Source of the DNA: Vibrio sp. 10N.286.49.B1
Lineage (GTDB): Bacteria > Pseudomonadota > Gammaproteobacteria > Enterobacterales > Vibrionaceae
Assembly: GCF_002873335.1 (NCBI RefSeq)
Contig: NZ_MCUW01000012.1
Location: 458,994 to 487,072 of the forward strand
Length of the DNA: 28,079 nt
Reading direction: 5' to 3'
The translations under genes and the position numbers were made by a program. The notes below the pieces were generated by a model. The model was not told the origin of the DNA, did not search any database, and was given only the letters and a program-made list of their open reading frames with translations. Below, in pieces: positions 1 to 6,832 of the stretch; the first letter of the stretch is position 1, and the number at the start of each line of letters is the position of its first letter.

Positions 1-21
1 TTACCTTTACCTTTACCTTTA
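1..21. repeat. Hexanucleotide tandem repeat TTACCT, cut by window edge
   Basis: The window opens with three copies of TTACCT plus TTA. The true copy number cannot be seen because the array may continue to the left. No gene overlaps it here. A second, unrelated hexamer array (AAAGTC) occurs at 20481-20519. Confidence 0.7.
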
Positions 22-53
22 GAGCAATCTCGGATTTACAACAGAGCCGAACT

Positions 54-67
54 TTGACGGAAATCAA
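54..67. promoter_or_regulatory. FNR-like site
   Basis: The 14-mer TTGACGGAAATCAA matches the FNR/Anr consensus TTGAT-N4-ATCAA at 9 of 10 fixed positions. It lies about 225 bp upstream of the best sigma70 promoter for the transporter gene at 447. It could therefore act on another promoter or on a gene outside the window. Anaerobic control fits arginine deiminase loci in general, but this assignment is inferred from the motif alone. Confidence 0.4.
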
Positions 68-290
68 TAATCGCTGCAATTTATTCTGTTGGCGGCTTTT
101 GAATAGACCTGAATAAAATTCCCACTTATTTGTCGGATAGGACAGGATACATTTGCAACCAGACAGGTGAGTACTTGTCACATGAATATTGATGCGAAAA
201 TAATTAACTCCTATTCCTACAAATTTTCATTAATATTTTTGGTCGATAAGTATCTACTGTATTATGTGAACAAGGACTGAGTTAATTTTA

Positions 291-318
291 TTGACTACTC
301 ATAGAATAACCCTATAAA
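291..318 (+). promoter_or_regulatory. Sigma70 promoter for the arcD-like gene
   Basis: TTGACT (291-296) and TATAAA (313-318) are separated by 16 bp. This is the best -35/-10 pair in the 446-bp leader before the transporter gene. Transcription would begin near 325, giving a 5' UTR of about 120 nt. Confidence 0.5.
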
Positions 319-322
319 CATT

Positions 323-338
323 TCTTACTTAAGTAAGA
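323..338. promoter_or_regulatory. 16-bp perfect palindrome at the expected start site
   Basis: TCTTACTTAAGTAAGA is a perfect palindrome just after the -10 element at 313-318, covering the predicted transcription start. The position suits a repressor operator. I do not recognise the motif, and it does not match the ARG-box consensus. Confidence 0.35.
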
Positions 339-405
339 CTGCTTTCTATAAATTATATTATTGGTTTCAACGTGGTAATTGAATTAACTTAATATATTCG
401 ACTGG

Positions 406-435
406 TATTCAACTTGGTGGTCATCAAGTTGAATA
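406..435 (+). promoter_or_regulatory. 11-bp hairpin abutting the arcD-like RBS
   Basis: TATTCAACTTG (406-416) pairs perfectly with CAAGTTGAATA (425-435) around the 8-nt loop GTGGTCAT. The stem ends where the AAGGAG ribosome binding site begins (435-440). There is no T-tract, so it is not a terminator. It may influence translation or mRNA stability. Comparable hairpins precede arcA and arcC. Confidence 0.5.
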
Positions 436-446
436 AGGAGAAAGCC

Positions 447-1898
447 ATGACTACACAAACAATGCCCGACAAGTCAAAAAAACAAGGGTTCTTTTCTAAT
501 TTTAAATTTCCATCTGCCTATACGATTCTTTTTATTTTAATTGCACTCGTTGCAATGATGACTTGGATTATTCCTGCTGGGCAATACGACAGAGTAATGA
601 ATGATGACTTGGGTCGTGAAGTGCCTGTAACCGGTACATACCAATCGGTAGAAAGTAACCCTCAAGGTGTGGTAGACGTTTTACTCGCCCCTATTGATGG
701 CTTCTACGACCACAATACCTATGAAGCCGCTGCCATTGATGTCTCACTATTTATATTAGTTATTGGTGGATTCCTTGGCCTAGTGACCAAAACAGGTGCT
801 ATTGATGCGGGTATCGAACGCGTCACCGCAAGGCTTCACGGCCGCGAAGAGTTAATGATACCGATACTTATGGCATTATTTGCCGCCGGCGGTACCGTAT
901 ATGGCATGGCCGAAGAGTCTCTTCCTTTCTATACGCTACTGGTCCCGGTCATGATGGCAGCTCGCTTTGACCCACTCGTCGCAGCGGCAACGGTATTACT
1001 CGGAGCAGGCATCGGTGTTTTAGGATCGACCATTAACCCATTCGCCACGGTTATCGCTGCAAACGCGTCTGGTATTCCGTTTACCGACGGCATTATGCTG
1101 CGCGTATTCATGCTTGTTGCTGGTTGGGGCATTTGTGTGGCTTATGTGATGCGCTATGCTCGCATGGTAAAACAAGACCAAACCAAATCCATTGTTTATG
1201 ATAAATACGAAGAAAACAAAGCACATTTCCTAGGCAATCAAAATGGTGAGAAACTCGAATTCACCATGACGCGTAAAGTCATTTTAGCCATATTTGGCGG
1301 TTCATTTGCCGTGATGATCTACGGAGTATCCGTTGCTGGCTGGTGGATGGCAGAGATTTCCGCCATGTTCTTAGCTGCCACTATTCTTGTAGGGCTTGTG
1401 GCAAGAATGAGCGAGGAAGACTTCACGAACAGCTTCATTGATGGCGCACGAGATTTACTTGGCGTAGCGCTTATCATAGGTATTGCACGTGGCATTGTCG
1501 TCGTGATGGACCGAGGTATGATCACTGATACCATTCTAAACTCTGCGGAGCATATGGTGACAGGCCTGTCTTCCGTTGTTTTCATTAATGTGATGTTCTT
1601 TTTGGAAATATTGCTGTCATTCTTAGTCCCTTCTACCTCTGGTTTAGCCGTACTCACCATGCCAATTATGGCGCCACTTGCCGACTTTGCTGGCGTAGGA
1701 CGTGAGCTTGTCATCACTGCGTACCAATCTGCATCCGGGTTAGTGAACCTCATTACACCAACATCCGCGGTGGTGATGGGAGGCCTTGCTATAGCCAAAG
1801 TACCTTATGTTCGATGGGTAAAATGGGTCGCACCACTATTAGGTATCTTGACCGTATTCTGTGTTGTTGTACTCAGCGTAGGCGCACTGATCGCTTAA
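447..1898 (+). CDS. YfcC/ArcD-type membrane transporter, probable arginine/ornithine exchanger
   Basis: This is an integral inner-membrane protein of 483 residues with about 11-12 hydrophobic segments. It resembles the E. coli YfcC family (DcuC/ArcD-like carriers); the shared stretches include the GMxEE motif near one third of the length and PTSA near the C-terminus. The first hydrophobic segment follows a polar N-terminus of about 20 residues. The ATG at 447 is chosen because AAGGAG lies just upstream; an in-frame upstream start at 414 would place the RBS inside the gene. It stands directly before arcA-arcC-argF, which suggests arginine uptake coupled to ornithine export for the deiminase pathway. 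That substrate is inferred from context, as YfcC proteins also include carriers of unknown specificity. A terminator and about 1 kb separate it from arcA, so it is probably a separate transcript. Confidence 0.85.
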   Translation: MTTQTMPDKSKKQGFFSNFKFPSAYTILFILIALVAMMTWIIPAGQYDRVMNDDLGREVPVTGTYQSVESNPQGVVDVLLAPIDGFYDHNTYEAAAIDVSLFILVIGGFLGLVTKTGAIDAGIERVTARLHGREELMIPILMALFAAGGTVYGMAEESLPFYTLLVPVMMAARFDPLVAAATVLLGAGIGVLGSTINPFATVIAANASGIPFTDGIMLRVFMLVAGWGICVAYVMRYARMVKQDQTKSIVYDKYEENKAHFLGNQNGEKLEFTMTRKVILAIFGGSFAVMIYGVSVAGWWMAEISAMFLAATILVGLVARMSEEDFTNSFIDGARDLLGVALIIGIARGIVVVMDRGMITDTILNSAEHMVTGLSSVVFINVMFFLEILLSFLVPSTSGLAVLTMPIMAPLADFAGVGRELVITAYQSASGLVNLITPTSAVVMGGLAIAKVPYVRWVKWVAPLLGILTVFCVVVLSVGALIA

Positions 1899-1937
1899 GC
1901 ATATAAAGAAAATCGCGAGATATAATCGTTAACACCA

Positions 1938-1967
1938 AGAGCATCGCTTACGAGCGGTGCTCTCTTT
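1938..1967 (+). terminator. Intrinsic terminator after the arcD-like gene
   Basis: AGAGCATCGCT (1938-1948) pairs with AGCGGTGCTCT (1953-1963), 11 bp with one G-U pair, around the tetraloop TACG. CTTTT follows. It lies 40 bp after the stop codon and separates the transporter from arcA. Confidence 0.8.
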
Positions 1968-2489
1968 TAAGTAATAACGCCCCCCTTAAAACCTTCCCTG
2001 GTGTGAGCCTGACACACTCAAATCCGTATTGGATACCTCCAACTATTCATGAACCACAACCCGCTCTAGCGCTCACTATCATGTCTTGTGTTTCCTTCTG
2101 TTATTACTCTACGCTGATTGGTTACGGTGATCGGCTGCGGTGAATACACGATGCTATCGGATTAATGCTATCAACTAAGCCCCCCACTAACCTTGTCGCT
2201 TCATCCCTCAGGCCATTAATAATGATGTTTTGGCTTCTCTCCATCTGACCTAAACGTGCTCATTTCTCACTAAGAGGTACCATTTTGGGTAAAATTTAGG
2301 CGCAACATCGTTAGGAATTAGCGGTTCTGATTCAATCCATGCTCTTTCGCATTATCTCGCCTTGCTTCCACACTTCAAAACCACCCTAATAAAGCCATTG
2401 TTATTTAGATAGATTACTTTATATATTGGTAGTTAATTAGATTTAATAATGCTAGAGCCTATTTTACTCAGCTATTAGACTATAATAAC
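1968..2489. other. Long non-coding gap with no convincing gene
   Basis: This is the main part of the 1-kb space between the arcD-like gene and arcA. No reading frame of 60 codons or more is present. On the - strand a 40-codon frame runs 2244-2122, and short protein-like fragments occur near 2250-2315 and upstream of that in different frames. These could be remnants of a decayed gene, but the evidence is weak. No RNA gene was recognised. Confidence 0.4.
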
Positions 2490-2531
2490 TGTGATGGTGA
2501 TAACAAGTTTGTGATACTAATTTGTTATCAC
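2490..2531. promoter_or_regulatory. CRP-like site with overlapping inverted repeat upstream of arcA
   Basis: TGTGATGGTGATAACA (2490-2505) matches the CRP consensus TGTGA-N6-TCACA at 9 of 10 positions. GTGATAACAA (2497-2506) is repeated in perfect inversion as TTGTTATCAC (2522-2531), and a further TGTGATA half-site lies at 2510-2516. The cluster is about 390 bp upstream of arcA. CRP or a related factor is plausible, but other regulators could use the longer inverted repeat. Confidence 0.45.
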
Positions 2532-2739
2532 ATGATTAATTCCCCGGCAAAACGGTATAGATAGCATCACTTAGTGCATAATTACTCTATTCGTTAATAA
2601 TCCACGCCTTTGGCTCCTGCATTAAATTCTCTACACCACCAGATAAACCAACTCTCCACTAATTAATAGTGAATAATATTCCTACTTATTAGCCAATAAA
2701 TTTTGGCAAGTATTAAATCGTCATGAATACCTATTGTTA

Positions 2740-2819
2740 ATTACTCCTCGCCATCAACCACAAACGAATAAAATATATTTGTGAGCCTCATCAAATAAAT
2801 ACCCGCAGTGAGGAGTAAT
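2740..2819. promoter_or_regulatory. 10-bp inverted repeat pair spanning the arcA promoter
   Basis: ATTACTCCTC (2740-2749) is repeated in perfect inversion as GAGGAGTAAT (2810-2819), with centres 70 bp apart. The right arm overlaps the candidate -10 element at 2816-2821. The layout would suit a repressor binding two sites by looping. It could also arise by chance in this AT-rich leader. Confidence 0.35.
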
Positions 2820-2821
2820 AT
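2781..2821 (+). promoter_or_regulatory. Candidate FNR-dependent promoter of arcA
   Basis: GTGAGCCTCATCAA (2781-2794) has one perfect FNR half-site (ATCAA) and a 3-of-5 left half. A TAATAT -10 element (2816-2821) follows after 21 bp, which is close to the class II spacing, where FNR binds about 41 bp before the start. No good -35 is seen, as expected for an activator-dependent promoter. Transcription would begin near 2829. Anaerobic induction of arginine deiminase operons by FNR/Anr is established in other bacteria; its use here is inferred. Confidence 0.45.
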
Positions 2822-2865
2822 TAATTTCACCACGAGAAAGCTAATAATAAAACCATACCCTAATA

Positions 2866-2896
2866 ATGATGACTCTGTGAGATTAGAGTCGATCAT
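2866..2896 (+). promoter_or_regulatory. Hairpin just upstream of the arcA RBS
   Basis: ATGATGACTCT (2866-2876) pairs with AGAGTC and ATCAT (2885-2896), giving 11 bp with a single bulged G at 2891 and the 8-nt loop GTGAGATT. It ends about 7 nt before the purine-rich ribosome binding region at 2901-2909 and has no T-tract. Confidence 0.45.
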
Positions 2897-2916
2897 ATAA
2901 GAAGAGAGATAACATC

Positions 2917-4137
2917 ATGAATACACTTTATGTCGGTTCAGAAGTTGGTCAACTACGTCGCGTTCTTATCCATCGCCCAAGACGCGCTCTTACTCACTTA
3001 ACGCCTTCGAATTGTCACGACCTATTATTTGACGATGTATTGTCTGTCGAACGAGCGGGTGAAGAGCATGATGTGTTTGCCCAAACATTACGAGATCAAG
3101 GTGTTGAGGTTCTATTGCTAACTAACTTATTGGCAGAAACCTTATCCGTTCCAGAGGCGAAAGAATGGCTGCTGAATACGCAAATCTCAAACTATCGATA
3201 CGGCCCAACATTTGCAAATGATGTTCGCTGCTACCTTAGTGACATACCAAATCTAGAGCTGGCAAAAATACTCACGGGTGGTCTGTCATTTGGTGAAATG
3301 CAAATGCAATCCTCTTCAATATTGCAGTCCATGCACAAACCTACTGATTTTATTATCGATCCATTGCCTAATCATTTATTCACTCGCGATACTTCTTGCT
3401 GGGTTTACGGTGGGGTCTCAATCAACCCAATGGCTAAAGTGGCCCGTCAGAGAGAAACAAACCATGTAAGAGCCATTTACCGTTGGCACCCTACCTTTGC
3501 GGGTCAAGATTTTGTGAAATACTTCGGGGATGAAGAAAAGTCATACGACCGCTCTACCATTGAAGGTGGTGACGTTCTCGTCATCGGAAAAGGGGCGGTA
3601 TTAATCGGTATGTCTGAAAGAACCACACCGCAAGGGGTTGAGCAACTTGCATCAGGGTTGTTCAAACATGGTCAAGCGAAACAGATCATCGCCCTTGAAC
3701 TACCAAAAGATCGCTCATGCATGCATTTAGATACGGTGATGACTCATATGCGTGAAGATACGTTCTCCGTTTATCCAAATGTGATTCCTGACGATGTGAA
3801 ATGTTGGAGCCTAACTGGTGACGAATCTGGTTTTGTCAAAGCGAAGCAGCAAGACTCGTATATCCATACGATAGAGAAAGCCTTACACGTAGACAAACTC
3901 AACCTTATCACGACAGGTGGTGACAACTTCGAAGCAGAACGCGAACAATGGAATGACGCAAACAACGTATTGACCGTTAAGCCAGGTGTCGTCATTGGTT
4001 ACGAACGTAACACTTATACCAATGAGAAATATGACAAAGCCGGCATTACTGTCTTACCTATTCCAGGCGACGAGTTAGGACGTGGACGTGGCGGTGCTCG
4101 CTGCATGAGTTGCCCGATAGAGCGAGATGGCATCTAA
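2917..4137 (+). CDS. arcA: Arginine deiminase
   Basis: Converts L-arginine to L-citrulline and ammonia, the first step of the cytoplasmic arginine deiminase pathway. At 406 residues it has the usual family length. The guanidino-modifying fold is marked by [12 protein letters not shown] with D158, EGGD with E216, MHLDTV with H270 and D272, and a C-terminal [15 protein letters not shown]396 aligns with the nucleophile C406 of the Pseudomonas aeruginosa enzyme, so the catalytic set appears complete. The ATG at 2917 follows a purine-rich AGAAGAGAG region at about 6-16 nt. It is followed after 131 bp by arcC and then argF, consistent with an arcA-arcC-argF catabolic operon. The leader contains FNR-like, CRP-like and inverted-repeat sites. 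I am confident of the function. Confidence 0.97.
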   Translation: MNTLYVGSEVGQLRRVLIHRPRRALTHLTPSNCHDLLFDDVLSVERAGEEHDVFAQTLRDQGVEVLLLTNLLAETLSVPEAKEWLLNTQISNYRYGPTFANDVRCYLSDIPNLELAKILTGGLSFGEMQMQSSSILQSMHKPTDFIIDPLPNHLFTRDTSCWVYGGVSINPMAKVARQRETNHVRAIYRWHPTFAGQDFVKYFGDEEKSYDRSTIEGGDVLVIGKGAVLIGMSERTTPQGVEQLASGLFKHGQAKQIIALELPKDRSCMHLDTVMTHMREDTFSVYPNVIPDDVKCWSLTGDESGFVKAKQQDSYIHTIEKALHVDKLNLITTGGDNFEAEREQWNDANNVLTVKPGVVIGYERNTYTNEKYDKAGITVLPIPGDELGRGRGGARCMSCPIERDGI

Positions 4138-4146
4138 CTCAGCCGT

Positions 4147-4205
4147 TGATTGATGGCCATCATAATTGATAAGTACCGCGTCATTTATGGTGGCGACATC
4201 AATCA
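4147..4205 (+). promoter_or_regulatory. Long stem-loop between arcA and arcC
   Basis: TGATTGATG (4147-4155) pairs with CATCAATCA (4197-4205). The adjoining GCCATCATAA (4156-4165) pairs with TTATGGTGGC (4185-4194) with one G-U pair. The result is a stem of about 19 bp with a 2-nt bulge and a 19-nt apical loop. It starts 10 nt after the arcA stop and has no T-tract, so mRNA stabilisation or processing is more likely than termination. Confidence 0.55.
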
Positions 4206-4227
4206 CCGACTCGCATTAATATTGAAC

Positions 4228-4248
4228 GGGCAAAGCGCCGCTTTGCCC
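4228..4248 (+). promoter_or_regulatory. GC-rich hairpin just upstream of the arcC RBS
   Basis: GGGCAAAGC (4228-4236) pairs perfectly with GCTTTGCCC (4240-4248) around the loop GCC. It ends about 6 nt before the AATAGGAA ribosome binding region of arcC and is not followed by a T-tract. Together with the stem-loop at 4147-4205 it could set different stabilities for the arcA and arcC parts of the message. Confidence 0.55.
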
Positions 4249-4268
4249 CTGTAATAGGAAAACAAATC

Positions 4269-5180
4269 ATGACAAAACAAACCATCGTCGTTGCTCTTGG
4301 TGGAAATGCATTGCTTCGCCGAGGCGAGCCTTTAGAAGCCGATGTTCAACGTCATAATATTGAAATCGCAGTGGCGACTATTTCTAAAATTGCTCAAGAA
4401 TATAATGTTGTCTTAGTCCATGGTAACGGTCCACAAGTCGGTTTATTAGCGCTGCAGGGGCTGGAGTACAAAAAAGTTAACCCCTACCCACTTGACGTTT
4501 TAGGCAGTGAAACACAAGGCATGATCGGCTACATGCTGATGCAAGAATTCAAAAATCAAATGCCATCCGTCAATGTGACTTGTATGTTGACACAAATGAC
4601 CGTTGATCCTAACGATCCGGCATTTGCTAATCCAACCAAACCCATCGGGCCGATTTACAGTAAAGAAGAAGCCTGCGAATTAGCAGAGAAGTTTCATTGG
4701 ACGGTCAAACCTGATGGCGATTTTTATCGACGTGTTGTCCCTAGCCCTCAACCAACGGGCATCATCGAACACGACGCAATTACCAAACTTGTTGATGAAG
4801 GTCATTTGGTCATTTGTACTGGCGGCGGCGGTATTCCGGTCAAAAAAGAAAACGGCAAACTAATCGGCGTTGAAGCGGTGATTGATAAAGACATGTCTGC
4901 TGCGTATCTCGCAAAACAACTCAATGCCGATGCCTTACTTATTCTTACCGATGCGGACGCCGTGTATCTAGATTGGGGAAAACCCACTCAACATGCCCTG
5001 CGCTCAACAACCATTGGTGAACTGGCTAAACACCAATTTGATGAAGGCTCTATGGGTCCAAAAATCGACGCTTCTTGTGAATTCATTAAACAAGGTGGGA
5101 AAGTGGTCGGCATTGGCTCTCTTGAGCAAGGTATTAAGATACTGGAAGGGACCGCTGGCACCAATATTGTCAAAGGCTAA
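4269..5180 (+). CDS. arcC: Carbamate kinase
   Basis: Catalyses the last step of the arginine deiminase pathway, making ATP and carbamate (released as NH3 and CO2) from carbamoyl phosphate and ADP. The 303 residues match the family length of about 300-315. Amino-acid-kinase motifs are visible: [15 protein letters not shown] at the N-terminus, [15 protein letters not shown] near residues 50-65, CTGGGGIPV near 180, and the [11 protein letters not shown] and LTDADAVY nucleotide-binding segments near 205-235. The ATG at 4269 is preceded by TAGGAAAA. It lies between arcA and argF, and its product consumes the carbamoyl phosphate made by the catabolic OTC. Cytoplasmic enzyme with a secure assignment. 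Confidence 0.96.
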   Translation: MTKQTIVVALGGNALLRRGEPLEADVQRHNIEIAVATISKIAQEYNVVLVHGNGPQVGLLALQGLEYKKVNPYPLDVLGSETQGMIGYMLMQEFKNQMPSVNVTCMLTQMTVDPNDPAFANPTKPIGPIYSKEEACELAEKFHWTVKPDGDFYRRVVPSPQPTGIIEHDAITKLVDEGHLVICTGGGGIPVKKENGKLIGVEAVIDKDMSAAYLAKQLNADALLILTDADAVYLDWGKPTQHALRSTTIGELAKHQFDEGSMGPKIDASCEFIKQGGKVVGIGSLEQGIKILEGTAGTNIVKG

Positions 5181-5332
5181 ATACGTATATACGCAAAAAA
5201 TTACTCGATAGCGTTCAACTTACTCAATGCGTAACTGAACTCGATCAACACATAGATATTATCGGTCGCCTGCCATCACGACTTCGCTTGATTCGGTCAT
5301 TGGCATCGCGACAACTCAAAAAGGAAATCATC

Positions 5333-6343
5333 ATGGCTTTTAATCTTCGTAATCGTAACTTCCTTAAACTATTAGACTTTACTCCACGTGAAATTCAGCA
5401 TTTTCTTGATCTTTCCGCCGAGCTCAAAAAAGCCAAATACAATGGCTACGAGCAGCCTCGCCTTAAAGGGAAAAACATCGCGCTTATCTTTGAGAAAAGC
5501 TCAACTCGCACCCGCTGTGCCTTCGAGGTTGCCGCCTTTGATCAAGGTGCGCGAGTGTCTTACTTAGGCCCATCAGGCTCTCAGATTGGCCACAAAGAGT
5601 CCATGAAAGATACCGCCCGTGTATTGGGAAGAATGTACGATGGCATCGAATATCGTGGTTTCGGGCAAGACATTGTCGAAGATCTTGGTGCCTACGCGGG
5701 TGTGCCTGTTTGGAATGGGCTCACTGACGAATTCCACCCAACGCAAATTCTGGCCGATTTCTTGACCATGATGGAACACGGCCGTGGTAAGCAACTGCAT
5801 GAAATCAAATTTGCATACCTAGGTGATGCACGCAATAACATGGGCAACTCACTGATGGTTGGTGCAGCGAAAATGGGCATGGACATTCGCTTGGTCGCAC
5901 CTAAACAATTCTGGCCAGAAGACACGCTGGTTGCACAATGTCAGGACATCGCAACGAAAACCGGCGCAAAAATCACCCTAACAGATGATGTCAACGAAGG
6001 TGTTCAAGGCTGCGACTTTCTTTACACCGACGTCTGGGTATCAATGGGAGAAGCAAAAGAAGCATGGGCAGAACGCATCAATTTAATGCTTCCTTATCAG
6101 GTCAACATGGCAATGCTTAAAGCAACTGGCAACCCACATGTGAAATTTATGCATTGCCTACCTGCTTTCCATGGTGAAGATACGGCAGTAGGGAAATCGC
6201 TTGCTGAGGAATACCCAATCCTTGCTCAAGGCTGCGAAGTGACCGACGAGGTGGTGGAATCTGAGCATTCCATTGTCTTTGATGAAGCTGAAAACCGAAT
6301 GCACACCATCAAAGCAGTCATGGTGGCAACATTAGGTGACTAA
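5333..6343 (+). CDS. argF: Ornithine carbamoyltransferase (OTC)
   Basis: Interconverts ornithine plus carbamoyl phosphate and citrulline plus phosphate. The protein is 336 residues. The carbamoyl-phosphate site SSTRTR lies at residues 56-61, HPTQ near 135, and the ornithine-loop motif [10 protein letters not shown] near 272-281. The ATG at 5333 is chosen because AAAGGAAA lies 7 nt upstream; the longer in-frame start at 5288 adds 15 residues that do not look like OTC. Its place after arcA and arcC suggests a catabolic role (phosphorolysis of citrulline; equivalent to arcB), but the sequence alone does not separate the catabolic from the anabolic type. A hairpin at 6380-6415 follows. The symbol argF is used by family convention; arcB would be equally reasonable. 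Confidence 0.94.
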   Translation: MAFNLRNRNFLKLLDFTPREIQHFLDLSAELKKAKYNGYEQPRLKGKNIALIFEKSSTRTRCAFEVAAFDQGARVSYLGPSGSQIGHKESMKDTARVLGRMYDGIEYRGFGQDIVEDLGAYAGVPVWNGLTDEFHPTQILADFLTMMEHGRGKQLHEIKFAYLGDARNNMGNSLMVGAAKMGMDIRLVAPKQFWPEDTLVAQCQDIATKTGAKITLTDDVNEGVQGCDFLYTDVWVSMGEAKEAWAERINLMLPYQVNMAMLKATGNPHVKFMHCLPAFHGEDTAVGKSLAEEYPILAQGCEVTDEVVESEHSIVFDEAENRMHTIKAVMVATLGD

Positions 6344-6379
6344 CCTAAACAGCAACTGACGCCGTTGTCACAAAAGTAC

Positions 6380-6415
6380 CGAGCCTTATTGATACTAGTT
6401 TATGAATAAGGCTCG
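6380..6415 (+). terminator. Hairpin at the end of the arc operon, possible terminator
   Basis: CGAGCCTTATT (6380-6390) pairs perfectly with AATAAGGCTCG (6405-6415) around a 14-nt loop. Only CATAATATTT follows, not a clean T-tract. It may be a weak or Rho-assisted terminator, or a 3' stabilising hairpin, 37 nt after the OTC stop. Confidence 0.55.
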
Positions 6416-6511
6416 CATAATATTTCAATAATAGCCCTGAGCATTGAGATTATTATTTAAGCTACAAAAGGTATCACTGGCGTTAATTCCTTCTCCAATT
6501 AATCTTACAAT

Positions 6512-6529
6512 AATGGATAATTATCCATT
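6512..6529. promoter_or_regulatory. ARG-box-like 18-bp palindrome upstream of pyrBI
   Basis: AATGGATAATTATCCATT is a perfect 18-bp palindrome. Against the ArgR consensus TGAAT-wwww-ATTCA it has the right size and spacing, with one symmetric change (GGAT/ATCC in place of GAAT/ATTC). The same GGAT half-site appears in the boxes before argR at 8320. A weaker second match lies at 6531-6548. It sits 24 bp upstream of the pyrBI -35. Binding by the adjacent ArgR paralogue is inferred. Confidence 0.45.
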
Positions 6530-6552
6530 TTCTGGATAGTTTTTCAGAGCTA

Positions 6553-6580
6553 TTGATTGGAGATAAATTAGCATTATAAT
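6553..6580 (+). promoter_or_regulatory. pyrBI promoter
   Basis: TTGATT (6553-6558) and a consensus TATAAT (6575-6580) are separated by 16 bp. Transcription should start near 6587, about 20 nt before the leader peptide ATG. Confidence 0.75.
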
Positions 6581-6590
6581 TTATCTCCAA
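6557..6590. promoter_or_regulatory. 13-bp perfect inverted repeat overlaying the pyrBI promoter
   Basis: TTGGAGATAAATT (6557-6569) is repeated in perfect inversion as AATTTATCTCCAA (6578-6590) with an 8-bp spacer. The element runs from the end of the -35 through the -10 to the predicted start, which is an ideal place for a repressor. I do not recognise the binding protein. It does not fit the ARG box. Confidence 0.5.
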
Positions 6591-6606
6591 TGACTAAGGA
6601 GAAAAC

Positions 6607-6690
6607 ATGGCTTACCCGTTCAACATCCAACACCACTCTCGATTAATTAATCAAATAGGCCGTTGTTTTTCTTTTTATTACCGCCTTTAA
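6607..6690 (+). CDS. pyrL: pyrBI operon leader peptide
   Basis: A 27-codon frame starting at ATG 6607, preceded by AAGGAG about 6 nt upstream, and ending at TAA 6688-6690. Its late codons are encoded by a U-rich tract (6664-6680, encoding CFSFYY), and the stop codon overlaps the first base pairs of an intrinsic terminator. This is the layout of UTP-sensitive attenuation known for E. coli pyrBI. When UTP is scarce, polymerase pauses in the U-tract and the coupled ribosome catches up and blocks the terminator. The peptide sequence is unlike E. coli PyrL, as expected if only the nucleotide composition matters. Confidence 0.85.
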   Translation: MAYPFNIQHHSRLINQIGRCFSFYYRL

Positions 6691-6716
6691 GCCTCCTATT
6701 TTATGGAGGCTTTTTT
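6689..6716 (+). terminator. pyrBI attenuator
   Basis: AAGCCTCC (6689-6696) pairs with GGAGGCTT (6705-6712) around the loop TATTTTAT, followed by a run of six T (6711-6716). The left arm begins inside the stop codon of the leader peptide, so a ribosome finishing the leader would prevent folding. The pyrB start lies 116 bp downstream. Confidence 0.88.
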
Positions 6717-6832
6717 GTATCTAACGAGTAACGACTGTTTGGCTCGTTGTTTTTGGGTTTAACTCGTCACTTATACAAAACAGACTATTTATCAATTACT
6801 GCACTTAACTGACCACTAGAGAGCATCGCATT

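Noticed and set aside
1319..1798. 159-residue open frame on the - strand inside the transporter gene
   Set aside because: It is antisense to a well-supported membrane protein and has the composition expected of a shadow frame.
2122..2244. 40-codon frame on the - strand starting with ATG
   Set aside because: Too short, no clear RBS, no recognised similarity, and it lies in a gap that otherwise shows only scattered frames.
5225..5320. Imperfect direct repeat (CGGTC...GCCATC.CGAC / CGGTC...GGCATCGCGAC) before argF
   Set aside because: Only about 20 bp with several mismatches; could be chance and suggests no function.
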